Below are positions 35,701 to 46,300 of a stretch of DNA of 64,000 bases, in pieces (positions within the stretch are counted from its first letter, which is position 1; each line of letters begins with the position of its first letter). A program made the position numbers and the translations under genes. The stretch is from contig NC_081415.1 in the NCBI RefSeq assembly GCF_030272615.1, positions 416,234,757 to 416,298,756 on the forward strand. Direction: 5' to 3'. A model generated the notes under the pieces. That model was not told where the DNA came from. It searched no databases and saw only the letters and a list, made by a program, of their open reading frames with translations. The stretch comes from Cryptomeria japonica (lineage: Eukaryota > Streptophyta > Pinopsida > Cupressales > Cupressaceae).

Positions 35701-35764
35701 AAAATAAAAATGGATCCACCTATGGATTAAAGCCAATTAAGACGACAAATTTTATGTGTCTACA

Positions 35765-36454
35765 AATACATCAAATGCACAATTTGATTATTTAATTCAA
35801 GTTGACTTTTCCTCTTAAATGCTCTTATAGAATTAATTAATTTAATTGATTAATTCTATTTTTCTCCACATATCTCCTAACTTCAACCCTCATTTAACCC
35901 TTCCTCTAGCTTAACCTGCCTAATTAACCAAGAGTTTTGATCAACCTTATCCCTTAGCTCTCATCATATGTGTGCTCATTCCCAAAATATCTTGAATTTC
36001 TTGGAAGTTGGGAAATTTTTCTGAAATCTGGGGAAATTTCCTGAAATTTGGGGAAATATCTCAAAACTCCTAATATGTGGGAATATCTTCATTTTTGAAA
36101 TGGAACCTTCTTATTTGGGTGTCTCTCTCCCAAATAGGCATGTTTCCTTAGGGACACATGTCATTCCTTCCAATGACACTTGTCCTTCTCAAGAACACAT
36201 GTCATTTTCATCCATTACACTTGCCCTTCTCAGGGACACATGTCTCATTCTCATGCCTCTCCATCTCCCATTCTAGCCTATTTAATCCCCTCATTTTCCT
36301 TCACAATCCATCCACTTTTCATTTTCATACCATCGTAATGTTGAATTGTTCACTCATATTTTGCATCCATTAGCATTTTACATCCATCTTGCATCTCATT
36401 TAGCATAATCCTCATCTTGCATTCACTATCATGGAGTGAAATTGAGCATCTACA
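35765..36454 (+). repeat. LTR-like fragment next to G2
   Basis: Non-coding, AT-rich first half, then CCTATTTAATCCCC (36277-36290), a plausible plus-strand TATA region. It ends ...CATCTACA near 36454. A 40-46-bp unit (ACACATGTCATT...CACTTGTCCTTCTC) occurs about three times at 36152-36245. It may be the LTR into which G2 inserted. Orientation and family are uncertain, since the minus strand start TGTAGATGCTC would also fit a gypsy LTR start. Confidence 0.35.
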
Positions 36455-36719
36455 AACATAGCAAGCACACATCAAATTGGATGACAATCAAATCAACGGT
36501 TTCAAGAGAGTTTGCATTACATTTGTTTTCCATTTGCTTTCAAAATTCCTTTTGAGCGTCTTTATCATGAGTGTGGTTGATTGTTGTGTATGTTTAGATG
36601 TTTAGTTTAGCATTTTAATTTTCTTTATCTTGCATTCACAATTTTCTACATACACAAACCAAATGGTCTTTTAAAATATAGAGGTTGAATGTGTGTGTCA
36701 AATTCGACATAACTAATAA
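36455..36719. other. Spacer with no recognised feature
   Basis: About 265 bp between the LTR-like fragment and the G3 integrase remnant. I see no conserved coding or repeat signal. It may be remnant gypsy sequence. Confidence 0.3.
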
Positions 36720-38076
36720 ACTTGGTTTGGAAAGAGGTGCAAGCTGCACCATACTAAGGTCATCTAGGAGCAACAAAACTCCTAGCTGATGTTAAGCCCC
36801 TATATTTTTGGAAAGGAATGAAAAGAGATGTTGCACAATTTGTGGAAAGTTGCTTCAAGTATTAGAGGGTTAAGGCATAACACCAACACCCAGTGGAAAT
36901 TTTACATCCGAATTTCATTCATGATTGGAAATGATAGGTTATAAGCATGGATTTTGTGCAAGGTCTACCCATATCTAGAAAGACATAACACTATTTTGGT
37001 GGTAGTAGATAATGTTACAAGCTAGGGTTGTCGTTGCACCAAAAGATCGACCTGTCAATGCCTGATACAACCACTAGACATAGAATTCACAAGAGGTTGT
37101 TAAACTGTGTCACGAATTCCCACGAGGGACGTCAACCCACTATCAATAGTCCCCCTCCCAGCGTCACGCATTGCGGCCTGCATGATTTGAACTTGTGACC
37201 AAGCTCTGATACCACTTGTTACAAGCTAGGGTTGTCGTTGCACCAAAAGGGTAAAATATCATTTATAATAGAGATCTTCTAGGGTTAGGCTAAAAGGGTA
37301 AATCAAGTTTTAGATAGGTAGGTCACTTTATTCCTGGAAATTTAATTGGAGCACTAGTCATAGCCCAAAAAATTCTCAGTTTTTAGGTTGCATGGGATTC
37401 AATAAAATATCATTTATAATAGAGATGCACAAATGACATCAAGGTTTTGGTAAGCCTTGTTCACAGCCTTAGGAAATTAATTGAATATAAGTTCAACATA
37501 ACACCTTGAGACAGATGGTTAGGCTAAAAGGGTAAATCAATTTTTAGATCTTCTATGAATCTTACAAGTGGGAAGACTACTTACCTTTGTTGGAATTCAC
37601 TTACAATAAATCTTGCCAATTTTCCATCAAGATGACACCATTTGAGGCATTATACAGAGGGAAGTGTCTAACTCATATGAGATGGGACAAGCTAGAAGAT
37701 AGGATTAGCCTTGGTCCAAAAATGCTTTCAAAATGGAGGAATAGGTAAGGCTAATCATACAAAGATTAGTAAAAGATAATGATCGACAAAAGAGTTATGC
37801 AGATGCATAATAAACCCCAAGGTTGTTCTTAATAAGGGAGAAAGTCCTCTTGAGAGTGAAACCACAATAAGTTTAATTAAGTTTGGAAAATCATCCCAAC
37901 TAGCTCCTAAATTCATAGGGACTTTTGAAGTCTTAGAAATCATCAACCTGGTTGCATATAATATTTATTTGCCTTTAGCTCTTGATAGACTACATAATAC
38001 ATTTCATGTGTCTTACTTGAAGAAATATGCATTTGGTTTTGGTCACATGGTTGATTAGAATTCTTTGTAGGTGTAG
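36720..38076 (+). pseudogene. G3, Ty3/gypsy integrase remnant (+ strand)
   Basis: The plus-strand translation in shifting frames gives the integrase zinc-finger end (FWKGMKRDVAQFVESC, near 36807), ISMDFVQGLPISRKT (near 36950), then after an insertion the late core (WEDYLPLLEFTYNKS near 37570; MTPFEALYRGKCL near 37635). The C-terminal region follows (APKFIGTFEVLEIINLVAYN near 37905; NTFHVSYLKKYAF near 38000). This is a gypsy integrase of a non-Tat type, opposite in orientation to G1 and G2. The middle, with the second Asp and Glu, is missing or scrambled (37250-37540), and the mini-element at 37013-37249 lies inside it. C1 begins at 38077. The protein is dead. Confidence 0.8.
37013..37249 (-). 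mobile_element. SMART/TRIM-like miniature LTR element
   Basis: A 237-bp element flanked by two identical 33-bp copies (37013-37045 and 37217-37249), both starting TGTTACAAGCTAGGGTTGTC. Next to the right copy, the minus strand reads TGGTATCAGAGC (complement at 37203-37214), a perfect initiator tRNA-Met primer-binding site, two bases from the repeat. It has no coding capacity. Short terminal repeats plus a primer site are the definition of SMART/TRIM elements, which depend on enzymes from other elements. No clear target duplication is visible. Confidence 0.7.
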
Positions 38077-38627
38077 TGTCATAGTCACTGATGGACTCAA
38101 TCTCCCAAGATCATGTGCAAAACCAAGATCAACCTTCTACACGAGAGCAACAGAGAGGATGAAATGTTGAAATATGGTGCAATAATAGAATGATGATATT
38201 ATCACACTCCAAAAGATACAATATGGATCAACACTCCCTTGTATTGACAGAGTTGATATGAACTCATCTGAGTTAGCTCTAAATTAGCTCATAAGGGAGA
38301 GGTGAGTGTTGATTATATACAAAAATTTGGGCACATAATTCCAAGAGGAATAATAACTCCCAAATAACCAAATTAGGTGGGAATTGTGCCTACTTGGAAA
38401 ATGTCAAACATGTGGCAAACCAACTCAAGTAGGGACAAACATATGGTTATGGGGAGGTGGAAAATGAGTCCAAAAGAGGGTGTGACATTCAACCACCCAA
38501 ATGTGTGTGCAAATGACACGTGTAAATGTAGGACTATGCCACTTGTCCTCATATAAACCATCCTAATATAACCTAAGTATGATTAATAATGTGTAGGAAA
38601 AATAAATATAAAAAACCTACATTAACA
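38077..38627 (-). repeat. C1 left (3') LTR
   Basis: 551 bp, TGTCATAGTCACTGATGG to CCTACATTAACA, followed by CCCCCCCTTAAGC (polypurine tract on the minus strand). It matches 42233-42670 of the right LTR. Confidence 0.85.
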
Positions 38628-39457
38628 CCCCCCCTTAAGCATAGCTTAGGTGGGTGAAAAGATGCAAATATGGGTCCCAGCTACAAGGCCATGTTAGGTA
38701 CCCATTTACAAAACAATCTCTCACAAACAAAGTAAAGGAGAAAACCCAATGGGACAAAACTCCTCCCCAAAAGAGAGAAAAGAAACAAGTTTCCCAACAC
38801 AAGAAGAATCTCATGCAAGGAAGAAATCCCCTCTGAATTAGAAAGGATAAGAAAGACTATGTAGCCTTCCCAAAAGTACTAAACTATACCAATGGTTGAT
38901 GCCTGAAACTGGATGTAGATGATGAACCCTGATTGTCGAACAACGTTCCTCCCCTTAGGAAGAAACAAAACCAAAGGTGCATGAAGACTGTCTTCCCATT
39001 CCTGAAAGGAATATGTAGGAAGAATGATAAAGATGTATAATGTCTCTAAACTCTGCTCAGGTGTCCCCATGTTGATGCCAAAAGTTGTCATCATCAAATC
39101 AGGTGTTCTAGGCCACACTGCAGATGATGAGAATCCAGAATCTAGTGGAGATAGATGTAGAGAAAAATCCAAAGACAAATGTATCTTCTCTAAAGACAAA
39201 TGTGCATCCTCCAAATGTTGCTCAGTAGTGGCCACAATCATGTCAAACTATGAGGAATGATTGTGTCGGTAATGAACAAGATGTTTAGGAGATCTCCCCT
39301 CAACTTCTGAAGAAGACAAAGTGACTTCATCAGAGAGAAGATGTATGTACTCAATAGTGTCCTCCAAGTCTATAAGATAGGACTCACAAAACAAACCTGC
39401 AATGTTTGTCAAGTAATCATCCCAAGTAGTTATATCTAGAAGATAATGAATGTCCTA
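38628..39457 (-). other. C1 non-coding or unrecognised 3' part
   Basis: Lies between the protease frame and the left LTR. One frame of 120 codons (38879-39241) has no recognised domain. The expected integrase and RT are absent. I see no other feature. Confidence 0.45.
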
Positions 39458-40191
39458 CTACACTGAATCAATAGGAGTCATGGATGTAGCAGTATTAGTA
39501 TCATCAGAAACAGCAGTCGATGGAGGAGATGAAGTATCAACACATGTCTTTTGAACCTCAGTTGAAAAAATACCAAGATTCACTTGACCATATTGGATCT
39601 CCTCAAAAGTGTCCACACTAGATACTTGAGTGTGTACATCCGTCGAAGGAACAACAGAGGAAAAATGTGAGGTATATACTTGAGATTGATGATCTACCTC
39701 CCCAATTGCAACAATATTTCTGCTATGCAAATCTTGAATAATCACACAATCTAGAGTGAACTCAACACTTTTCCCTTCAACACCATGTGTGATTTGATAG
39801 ATAGAAAGGATGTTTGTTGACAATGAGGACACACAAAGCACATCATTGAATGATCCTTCGTCTATGTCAATAGACCCTTTCCCACAAACACGCATATATG
39901 TGTTGTTGGCCATCAGAATGTTTGATGACGAATTGGTTTCAAATGAAGAGAACATATCCTATGATGTGAAGCTCCGAAATCAAGGATCCATCTCTCTGAC
40001 TCAGAATCTGTCATTGCAACAAGTGTTTCCCCCCTTTGTTTCTCTGACTTTGAATTAGATGAAGATGTTGAATCCTTTGACATAGTTGAAGGTAAATTAA
40101 TTTTATTCTTTGCCAAAAGATGCTTCAACTCATTAATTTGTTTTAAATAACAATGATGTTCATCATGCTCTGATTTCTTGCATATGCACAA
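39458..40191 (-). pseudogene. C1 Gag C-terminus and protease (active site altered)
   Basis: Two overlapping frames (39913-40191 and 39458-39955) encode a Cys/His-containing segment (CICKKSEHDEHHC), a Ser-rich spacer and the protease start WILDFGASHHRI. Relatives read D-S/T-G-A-S, so Ser is replaced by Phe. This is followed by NILMANNTYMRVCGKGSIDI and VLCVSSLSTNILSIYQIT, the copia protease C-terminal half. A frame change near 39930 separates the two. The second frame runs on into a Ser/Thr/Asp-rich tail (SVDTFEEIQYGQ) and ends, with no integrase after it. Confidence 0.72.
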
Positions 40192-40418
40192 GTGGGCTTC
40201 TCCTTTTTAGATGATTCCCTTTTTGAGGAAGAAGACTCATATTCTTTTTGTGGCTTGTTCTTTTTCTTCTTTTGTTTCTAATTAGGATACCCTGATTCTT
40301 TTTGTACCTTAGGTTCACTAGCAATCAATGCTTGTGACTTGAAAGTCTTGATGATGCCCATTTGAATTAGCTTTGCTTCTTCTTGGACAAGAAGATATAA
40401 AAATGCATCAAAAGTGGG

Positions 40419-40940
40419 CTAAACATATGCAGTTCCCATAGAAACCGCATTGGTATGAAAGCCAGAAACAAACACAGAATACTCAGGATCAAGCTTGGAT
40501 AACACATTGAGAATCAATTGTAAATCCTCCTTAGTAATCTTGCAATCTGTTAACTGTGTTCTTAGTTGCTTTATCTTGGAGATATAGTCTTGGATGTTGT
40601 TGAAACTTTTTGGATCAAGATTCATTAGATTGTTATCAATCTGATAACCCCTAATCTTATCAGTTTTACCATACAAATTTTCAAGAGTCTCCCAAGCCTC
40701 CTTAGGTGTCTTGCTTGATTCAAGATGAAATTGTAAATCAAAAGAGACTGGTGAACAAATGTAACCAAGATCTCTCTCATGATTGATCTCTCATGTTTGA
40801 AGAGCATTAGCATCAGTAGGAGCAGGAATAGTTGCTTTGAAATGGCCAGTGCAACCTTTTTCCCTTAGATAATTCCATACTGATTTTTTCCATGTTTCAT
40901 AATTATATGGAGTTAGGAGTTCAATTTGAGTTTTCCCCAT
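40419..40940 (-). pseudogene. C1 Gag (UBN2-type)
   Basis: The start ATG lies at 40938-40940 (MGKTQIELLTPYNYETWKKS). The frame continues with one stop near 40800 to 40419: KEAWETLENLYGKTDKIRGY, LMNLDPKSFNNIQDYISKIK, ILNVLSKLDPEYSVFVSGFH. This is the copia Gag core. A stop at 40419-40421 precedes a Lys-rich region towards the Cys/His segment. The start is chosen because MG.TQ..LLTPYNYETWK resembles the usual copia Gag N-terminus. Confidence 0.8.
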
Positions 40941-42220
40941 TGCACTAATACACAAGAAAAGAAATCAAAATAGTTCAAGATCACCCCCCCAATTTCACTA
41001 AATCAATGATCCCCCCAGAAAAAATATGACGGTGGCACTTTATAAATCAGTGTGTTTACAATACTGGAGTGTTTTCCAAAGTTTTACAATGTCCGAATTG
41101 GACCCAAATACTGAAAGTACAATACAATGTCAGAATTGCAACCTCAAAATAGCACCAATGAATAGTGCTCAGAAAAATATCAATTTTCAAAAAATAATCA
41201 CCTCAATCCAAGGTCATATGTGAAAGTTATGTCTATTTGAAGTTGAAAAATCCAGGATTGTCCTTCAGATCTACATAAAAAACTTGATTTCTAGAAAATA
41301 TGGATCACTTGAGAAAAAACCGATTCCACCACTACGAAGAGCACAAAATTCTATTCAAAATCAAAAAACAATTCTCGCAAAACAGAGGCCAGATGACCAA
41401 GATATGGCCTTCAGAAGATCAGCTTTAAAAATGAAAACTCCATTAACGAGAGGTAAATAATTTCAAAAACCACATGCCACCAAATTTGGCTGATCTGCTG
41501 CTTAATTTAGAGAGCTAATTTTAAATTTGACCTATAGCCAAAATTGATAAACCACCAAATTTGATATAAATGTCAAAATTACCACTAAATTTAGTGGAGC
41601 CAAAATGGGCACAAAGCCCAAGAAAGGATGCACAGAGGGTATGTAGCAGCATGTACATTGGTAAGTGCAAACCACATTCCGAAGCCAAAATGTCAAATGC
41701 CTTAGTAATGGCTCTTTAAATAATTTTAAAGCTTTAATAAAGTGGAAAGACCCCATGTACTCTTTAAGAACATGAATTTGCAGCCCACAATTAATGGGTG
41801 AAGCAGCAAATCGAAGGATCGTACGAATAGTACGACGTACCTTGTGCGAGTACGGCCACGTTGAGGTAAATCTCCTTTTGACTTCGTTTTTTATTTTGAT
41901 TTTTTGATTTTTTCAGTTCTCAAAAAAACACTTTTTTTTTCAAGTTTATAACAAATTATAAACTTTTATAAATAAAAAATTGTAATTTTTTTCGATAATA
42001 TAATTTTTGAAAAAAAAAAATCAAATACGTCCCATTAAGTGCATAGGGCAATTTTTGCCTCAAATTTGACTTTCGGAAAAATATGAAGTATTTTATATCA
42101 AAATTCATCTTTTCAATGTTTTGGATTCAATCGTGATGACATTTTTAGCTGAAAATGCACCCAACAAAAACTCAATGCTAAATTTCTCCCAAATTCGAGA
42201 AGGGGCTTGTAGATCTAGAA
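40941..42220 (-). other. C1 leader
   Basis: 1.28 kb between the primer-binding site and the Gag start. AT-rich, with poly-A/T stretches near 41880-42000. No conserved protein was seen. Two small ORFs (41026-41223 plus strand, 41532-41756 minus strand) are probably chance frames. Confidence 0.5.
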
Positions 42221-42232
42221 GCTCTTATACCA
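42221..42232 (-). other. C1 primer-binding site, initiator tRNA-Met type
   Basis: Minus strand TGGTATAAGAGC, one change from TGGTATCAGAGC, touching the right LTR with no spacer. Confidence 0.8.
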
Positions 42233-42703
42233 TGTCAGAGTCACTGATGGACTCAATCTCCTAAGATCACCTGCAAAACCAAGATCAACCTTCTACACGA
42301 TAGCAACAGAGAGGATGAAATGTTAAAATATGGTGCAATAACAGAAGGATGATATTATCACACTCCAAAAGATACAATATGGATCAACACTCCCTTGTAC
42401 TTACTGAGCTGATATGAACTCATCTAAGTTAGCTCTAAATTAGCTCATAAGGGAGAGGTGAGTGTTGATTATATAGCAAAATGTGGGCACATAATTCTAA
42501 GAGGAATAATAACTCCCAAATAACCAGATTAGGTGGAAGTTGTGCCTACTTGGAAAATGCCAAACATGTCACAAACCAACTTAGGTAGGGACAAACAATG
42601 GTTATGTGGAGGTGGCAAATGAGTCCAAAAGAGGGTGTTAAATTCAACCACCCAAATGTGGGTGTGCATGACCATTACATGTGGCATAGTCCAACATTTA
42701 CAT
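42233..42703 (-). repeat. C1 right (5') LTR, with an inverted end
   Basis: Starts TGTCAGAGTCACTGATGG and matches the left LTR to about 42665 (CACCCAAATGTGGG). The last about 38 bp then match the complement of the left LTR segment TGTAAATGTAGGACTATGCC (38521-38540). The normal LTR end (CCTACATTAACA) is absent. The end coordinate is therefore approximate. Confidence 0.7.
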
Positions 42704-42754
42704 AGAATGAATGCTTACCTCCAATGATCAATTTAGTGGTTACTACAACCGCTA

Positions 42755-43329
42755 TGTAGTTGGGGAATAAATTTAACCATTTTAATATATTAAAAAATTA
42801 AACATTAATCACATTCCATTGATCATTGGAGGTAAGCATTCATTCCATTGTGCTTGGGTAATTGAGCCTCATAGAGTTCTTGAGGGGTGCAAGCTCTGCT
42901 TGGGTAATTGTGAGATTACACAATACAATATCTAGTGCGATCAATATGCAAAAATAAATGCCACTTGGGAGGATTATGATGAGTTTCCTCAAAATTTTCG
43001 TTATTCATTTAATGTCTTTAATAGTTAAAGGACTCTTTTAAATTCCATGTTAAATATTTTGGATCTTTGAAACTCATGTTGATACTCTAATCTTCGGGGA
43101 TGATTATTCTTATGGGGGAGGATATTTTACATCCTACCTTATGATATGGTTCATAATTTTTACTTGTACAATAATTTTGCAATGATTTCATATTTGGTTA
43201 TGGATGCATCAAAAGATTAAATTAAATGGGCTTTCATAGAATGAATGCTTACCTCCAATGATCAACGAAATGTGATTAATGTTTAAATTTTCAATATATT
43301 AAAATGGTTAAATTTATTCCCCAACTACA
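42755..43329. mobile_element. Inverted-repeat element (MITE-like)
   Basis: 575 bp, beginning TGTAGTTGGGGAATAAATTT and ending with its complement (TTTATTCCCCAACTACA). The arms are about 91-94 bp (42755-42845 and 43236-43329) with a non-coding AT-rich centre. The inner end of the arm (AGAATGAATGCTTACCTCC) occurs a third time just outside, at 42704-42730 in plus orientation. No clear target duplication was found. Non-autonomous DNA transposon is the likeliest reading; a simple inverted duplication is the alternative. Confidence 0.55.
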
Positions 43330-46300
43330 ATTGTGGTTTTGTGTTGTTTGTAGGGATTAAGTTACCCCACCCTACAAGAGCAGAGGGGGAGTACATTGGA
43401 GAGAGGATTATAGATGTGAGAATAAACAAGGTTTCCCTTTGAATCTATGCACATACTCATGAAGGGATAAGTTGACCTTGGTCAAGCTTTTGGTAGTTTT
43501 CCTTGTGTTTCATTTGGCTTGTGTTGGTTGAATTGTGGTGACTTTAGATATGAAACCTAGACATAAGCTTGGGTAGAGTTAGTCGATGTATTGAGCTTAA
43601 TCTCCTTAATCAATTTAAAGACATCTGTAATAACAATTGTCAAAATTATTGTACTTTTGATATAGTTTTGATTACTATTAATACATATTTATTGGGATGT
43701 ACAATCAGATATAATGTATAAACACATAAGTATATGTAAATAAAAATATACATATAGGTATACGTATGTACATGCATACGCTTTTGTATATAAGGATATA
43801 TACGTATTAATAATAATGAAGACTAAGTTATATTTATTTTTTGAGAGATTTAGGGTTTAGCCAAATTTTGAAGTTGAGGAATGTAATATTTTAAGCTAGC
43901 TACTAACAACTATTTTGAACAAAGTTTTAAATTAATTATATCTTTTGAAAGTTAATTATAAGACAATGAGGAAAATTAGTATAATAAATCTCATGGTTTT
44001 TTAATGTTTAATTCTAAGTGGTGTTTGATCCATGTTAGGCTTGGATTGTTCAAGTTAAAGATTTCTTTATCATTTTATTTCAACTATAGATTGTTTCTAG
44101 AGCTCGACATGCTCATATCACCACATGGGATTAAAATGAAATAGTCACTACTATTTTTTGGAGGCGTATATTAAAATATCAGCTTTGTCTTTTAAAACAA
44201 CTCTCATCATACAGCAAAGTTATAATTGTTTCTTGCTTATATTTTTCCTTTTTCCATATTCTCATATTAGAGCTGAAAAGAGAACAAATGCAATGAATGA
44301 CCTTTGGCAACCATTTCTTGATTAGAAGAACACATATAATCTTTCAAGTCTGTAAGATAAAAAGTTTCCTTCTTGTTATGCTAAAGGGAGTTAGTTATGA
44401 TTGTTGTATTTCACTTTGATAGAACAAAGAAGGCTATTCAAGTATTGTTGTTGTTGTTGTTGTTGACGCATGAGAGATAGAGTAGAAGGCTCCAGAAGAG
44501 CAGTCTCTAGATCGAGAAGGACATGGTAAGTGTTTAAATTGTCATTGGAGAATTCATTTAGAGGTGAGGAGATTAAAAGTAGTAAAGTGGAAGCAATACC
44601 ATCAACCTTATCGAACCACAAGCATGATTCCCCGTGTTCTTATTATTGCATTATTCCTTTCACGTGAAGAAAGTTTTCGATTAAGAAACCTTAAAGCTCA
44701 GTTATTTGAAAGAAATTTATATGGGTTCTATTTTTTTTACTAAACCTAGTTGAAAACAAGCTTCTTCTTCATTGAATAATTTTTTTGTTGCACTAATATT
44801 ATTTATATGTTATTTAGAGTGCGAATTTTCTTACTACTATTATATTTTAAAACCAGTGAGAAGACATTGAAAAGTGTAAGGTCGTAGGTTTAAGAAAGAT
44901 AGTATTGATTAAAGTCTTTTCACAATTTTTCGGAAGATTAATAATTTATCTACTTCTCACATTTGATAGTTCTTTAAGAACAAAAAGATTAATATTTCAT
45001 ACACTACTCAGATTTGACAGTTCTTTATGAACATAAAGTTTTAACATTTTATTCATTTTTTTAGACTTGATAATTCTTGTGAAAGATATAAGGATTAATT
45101 TAATATGTGTCTTCCATATTTATGAAGAGTTCTTAATGAACATAAAGATTGTTAGTTGTTTATCTTTCGATCATCTGGAAATATGCATAGAATTGTGACT
45201 TATTTGCTTAAGATAAAATACTTGTAGACTTCCACAAACTATATGTAGGCATGTAATTCCAAAGGGTCGAACTTTATGCTTACCTATGGTTTATGGAGTT
45301 TTGCGAGAGATTGAACAAAATAAGATATAAGTACCTTGAAAACTAAAGCTTAAGATATGAGTTGAACCTCATTATTAAATCTATCCTAATCAAAAAATAT
45401 GTTCATGATACTTAGAGGTATCAAATATTATGACTATTGAGAAAGTCTCAAGAAATATAAGCCAAAAATCAATCATTTTAAGTGGAACCAATTAGATACT
45501 TAGATAAGTTATAAAGCCAAACATAAACTTAATTGGAAACCAATTCACATAGACACTAGAGTGTGAGGGGTAACTAAGTTGAAACTCATGTAGGTGATAA
45601 GATGAGTTTACATCTTCCTTAATGTACTAATATTAAAGGAATCAATGGTAGTTGCCTAGGTCGATATGCGAGAACACATGACTAGAGGTTCTCTGTCAAC
45701 CATGTTTGATTAAGGTCAATGAGTTATAATCATAGGACATATGTAGCACCCAAGTCGAGTAAGGGTGGTTGAGTTGATGACAATAGTTCTTGATAAGTGT
45801 TTAGCATAATATCCTTTGGCAAAGGTGTCACAAAGGTCTGCTTGCATCCAATCAATTCATCATGTTTAGATCCATAGTATAGTCATGGGTCATGCATAGT
45901 TAATAAGAGTCTATAGCTGTGTGGCCAAATAGGCCTATGTATAATACATCACTAGGCTCAGATGGAAACCTTGACCAATTCATGTGTTTATACCCTTGTG
46001 GAGGGTAGGACCACTTCCAATAGGAAGGTGTGCGACAGATTGCCAAGTCTGTGGTTAAAGGTAAAGCGCTCGAGTGATTCTCTCCCTCATGCAGATTCAC
46101 ACAGAGATTTGTAATACAGCTTAGTCAATCTTGAATATAGTAGACTCTCTCTCTCTCTCTCTCTACATGCTTTTTTATTTCCATGCTTATTATGATGCAT
46201 GTCATTAATATGAGAATTGAATATGCTAATATTTTGATTTCATCTTGCTATATACAATGTTTATGTCCATTAAATATTTGAATGATATGTAAAATTTTGT

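Larger units (their letters stand above)
19042..35764 (-). mobile_element. Ty3/gypsy retrotransposon G2, Tat-type, in three pieces
   Basis: Three separated stretches belong to one minus-strand Tat gypsy: Gag core at 19042-19293, Gag N-terminus and leader at 24285-26026, and leader plus 5' LTR at 32733-35764. The pieces join when T1 (19294-24284) and S1 (26027-32732) are removed. Each resembles the matching part of G1: DKYRGKGDPKDHLREF versus TKYEGKGDPHDHVREF, GGCCAAGACAATAC versus GGCAAGGACAATAG, and the CCCTCCATGG block. The outer LTR end (minus TGTAGACAC at 35764) is also shared. The rest of G2 (pol) is not in the window and should lie left of N1/G1. Confidence 0.75.
32733..35764 (-). repeat. 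G2 leader and 5' LTR
   Basis: Non-coding 3 kb. The left edge continues the leader cut by S1. ACTGGCTCCCCCTCCATGGC at 32770-32789 matches G1 at about 8696, and GTCCCACTGGGCGTGC near 34979 matches GTCCCACCGGGCCTGC near 10699 in G1. The outer end at 35764 reads TGTAGACAC on the minus strand. TATTTAAA at about 35335 (minus strand) is a candidate TATA box. The leader/LTR border was not identified. Confidence 0.6.
38077..42703 (-). mobile_element. C1, copia-type LTR element with gag-protease only
   Basis: The left LTR (38077-38627) and right LTR (42233-about 42670/42703) share TCACTGATGGACTCAATCTC and the following 400 or more bp. The minus strand has TGGTATAAGAGC at 42221-42232 (initiator tRNA-Met type, one change) abutting the right LTR, and a polypurine tract GCTTAAGGGGGGG at the left LTR. 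Inside are a UBN2-type Gag and a protease motif. No integrase, RT or RNase H was recognised in the remaining 38630-39450. It is therefore non-autonomous. It is inserted directly after the G3 integrase sequence. Confidence 0.8.

Noticed and set aside
44391..44621. ORF with a Gln run
   Set aside because: The Gln run is a (TTG)n microsatellite read on the minus strand, and the rest has no recognised domain.
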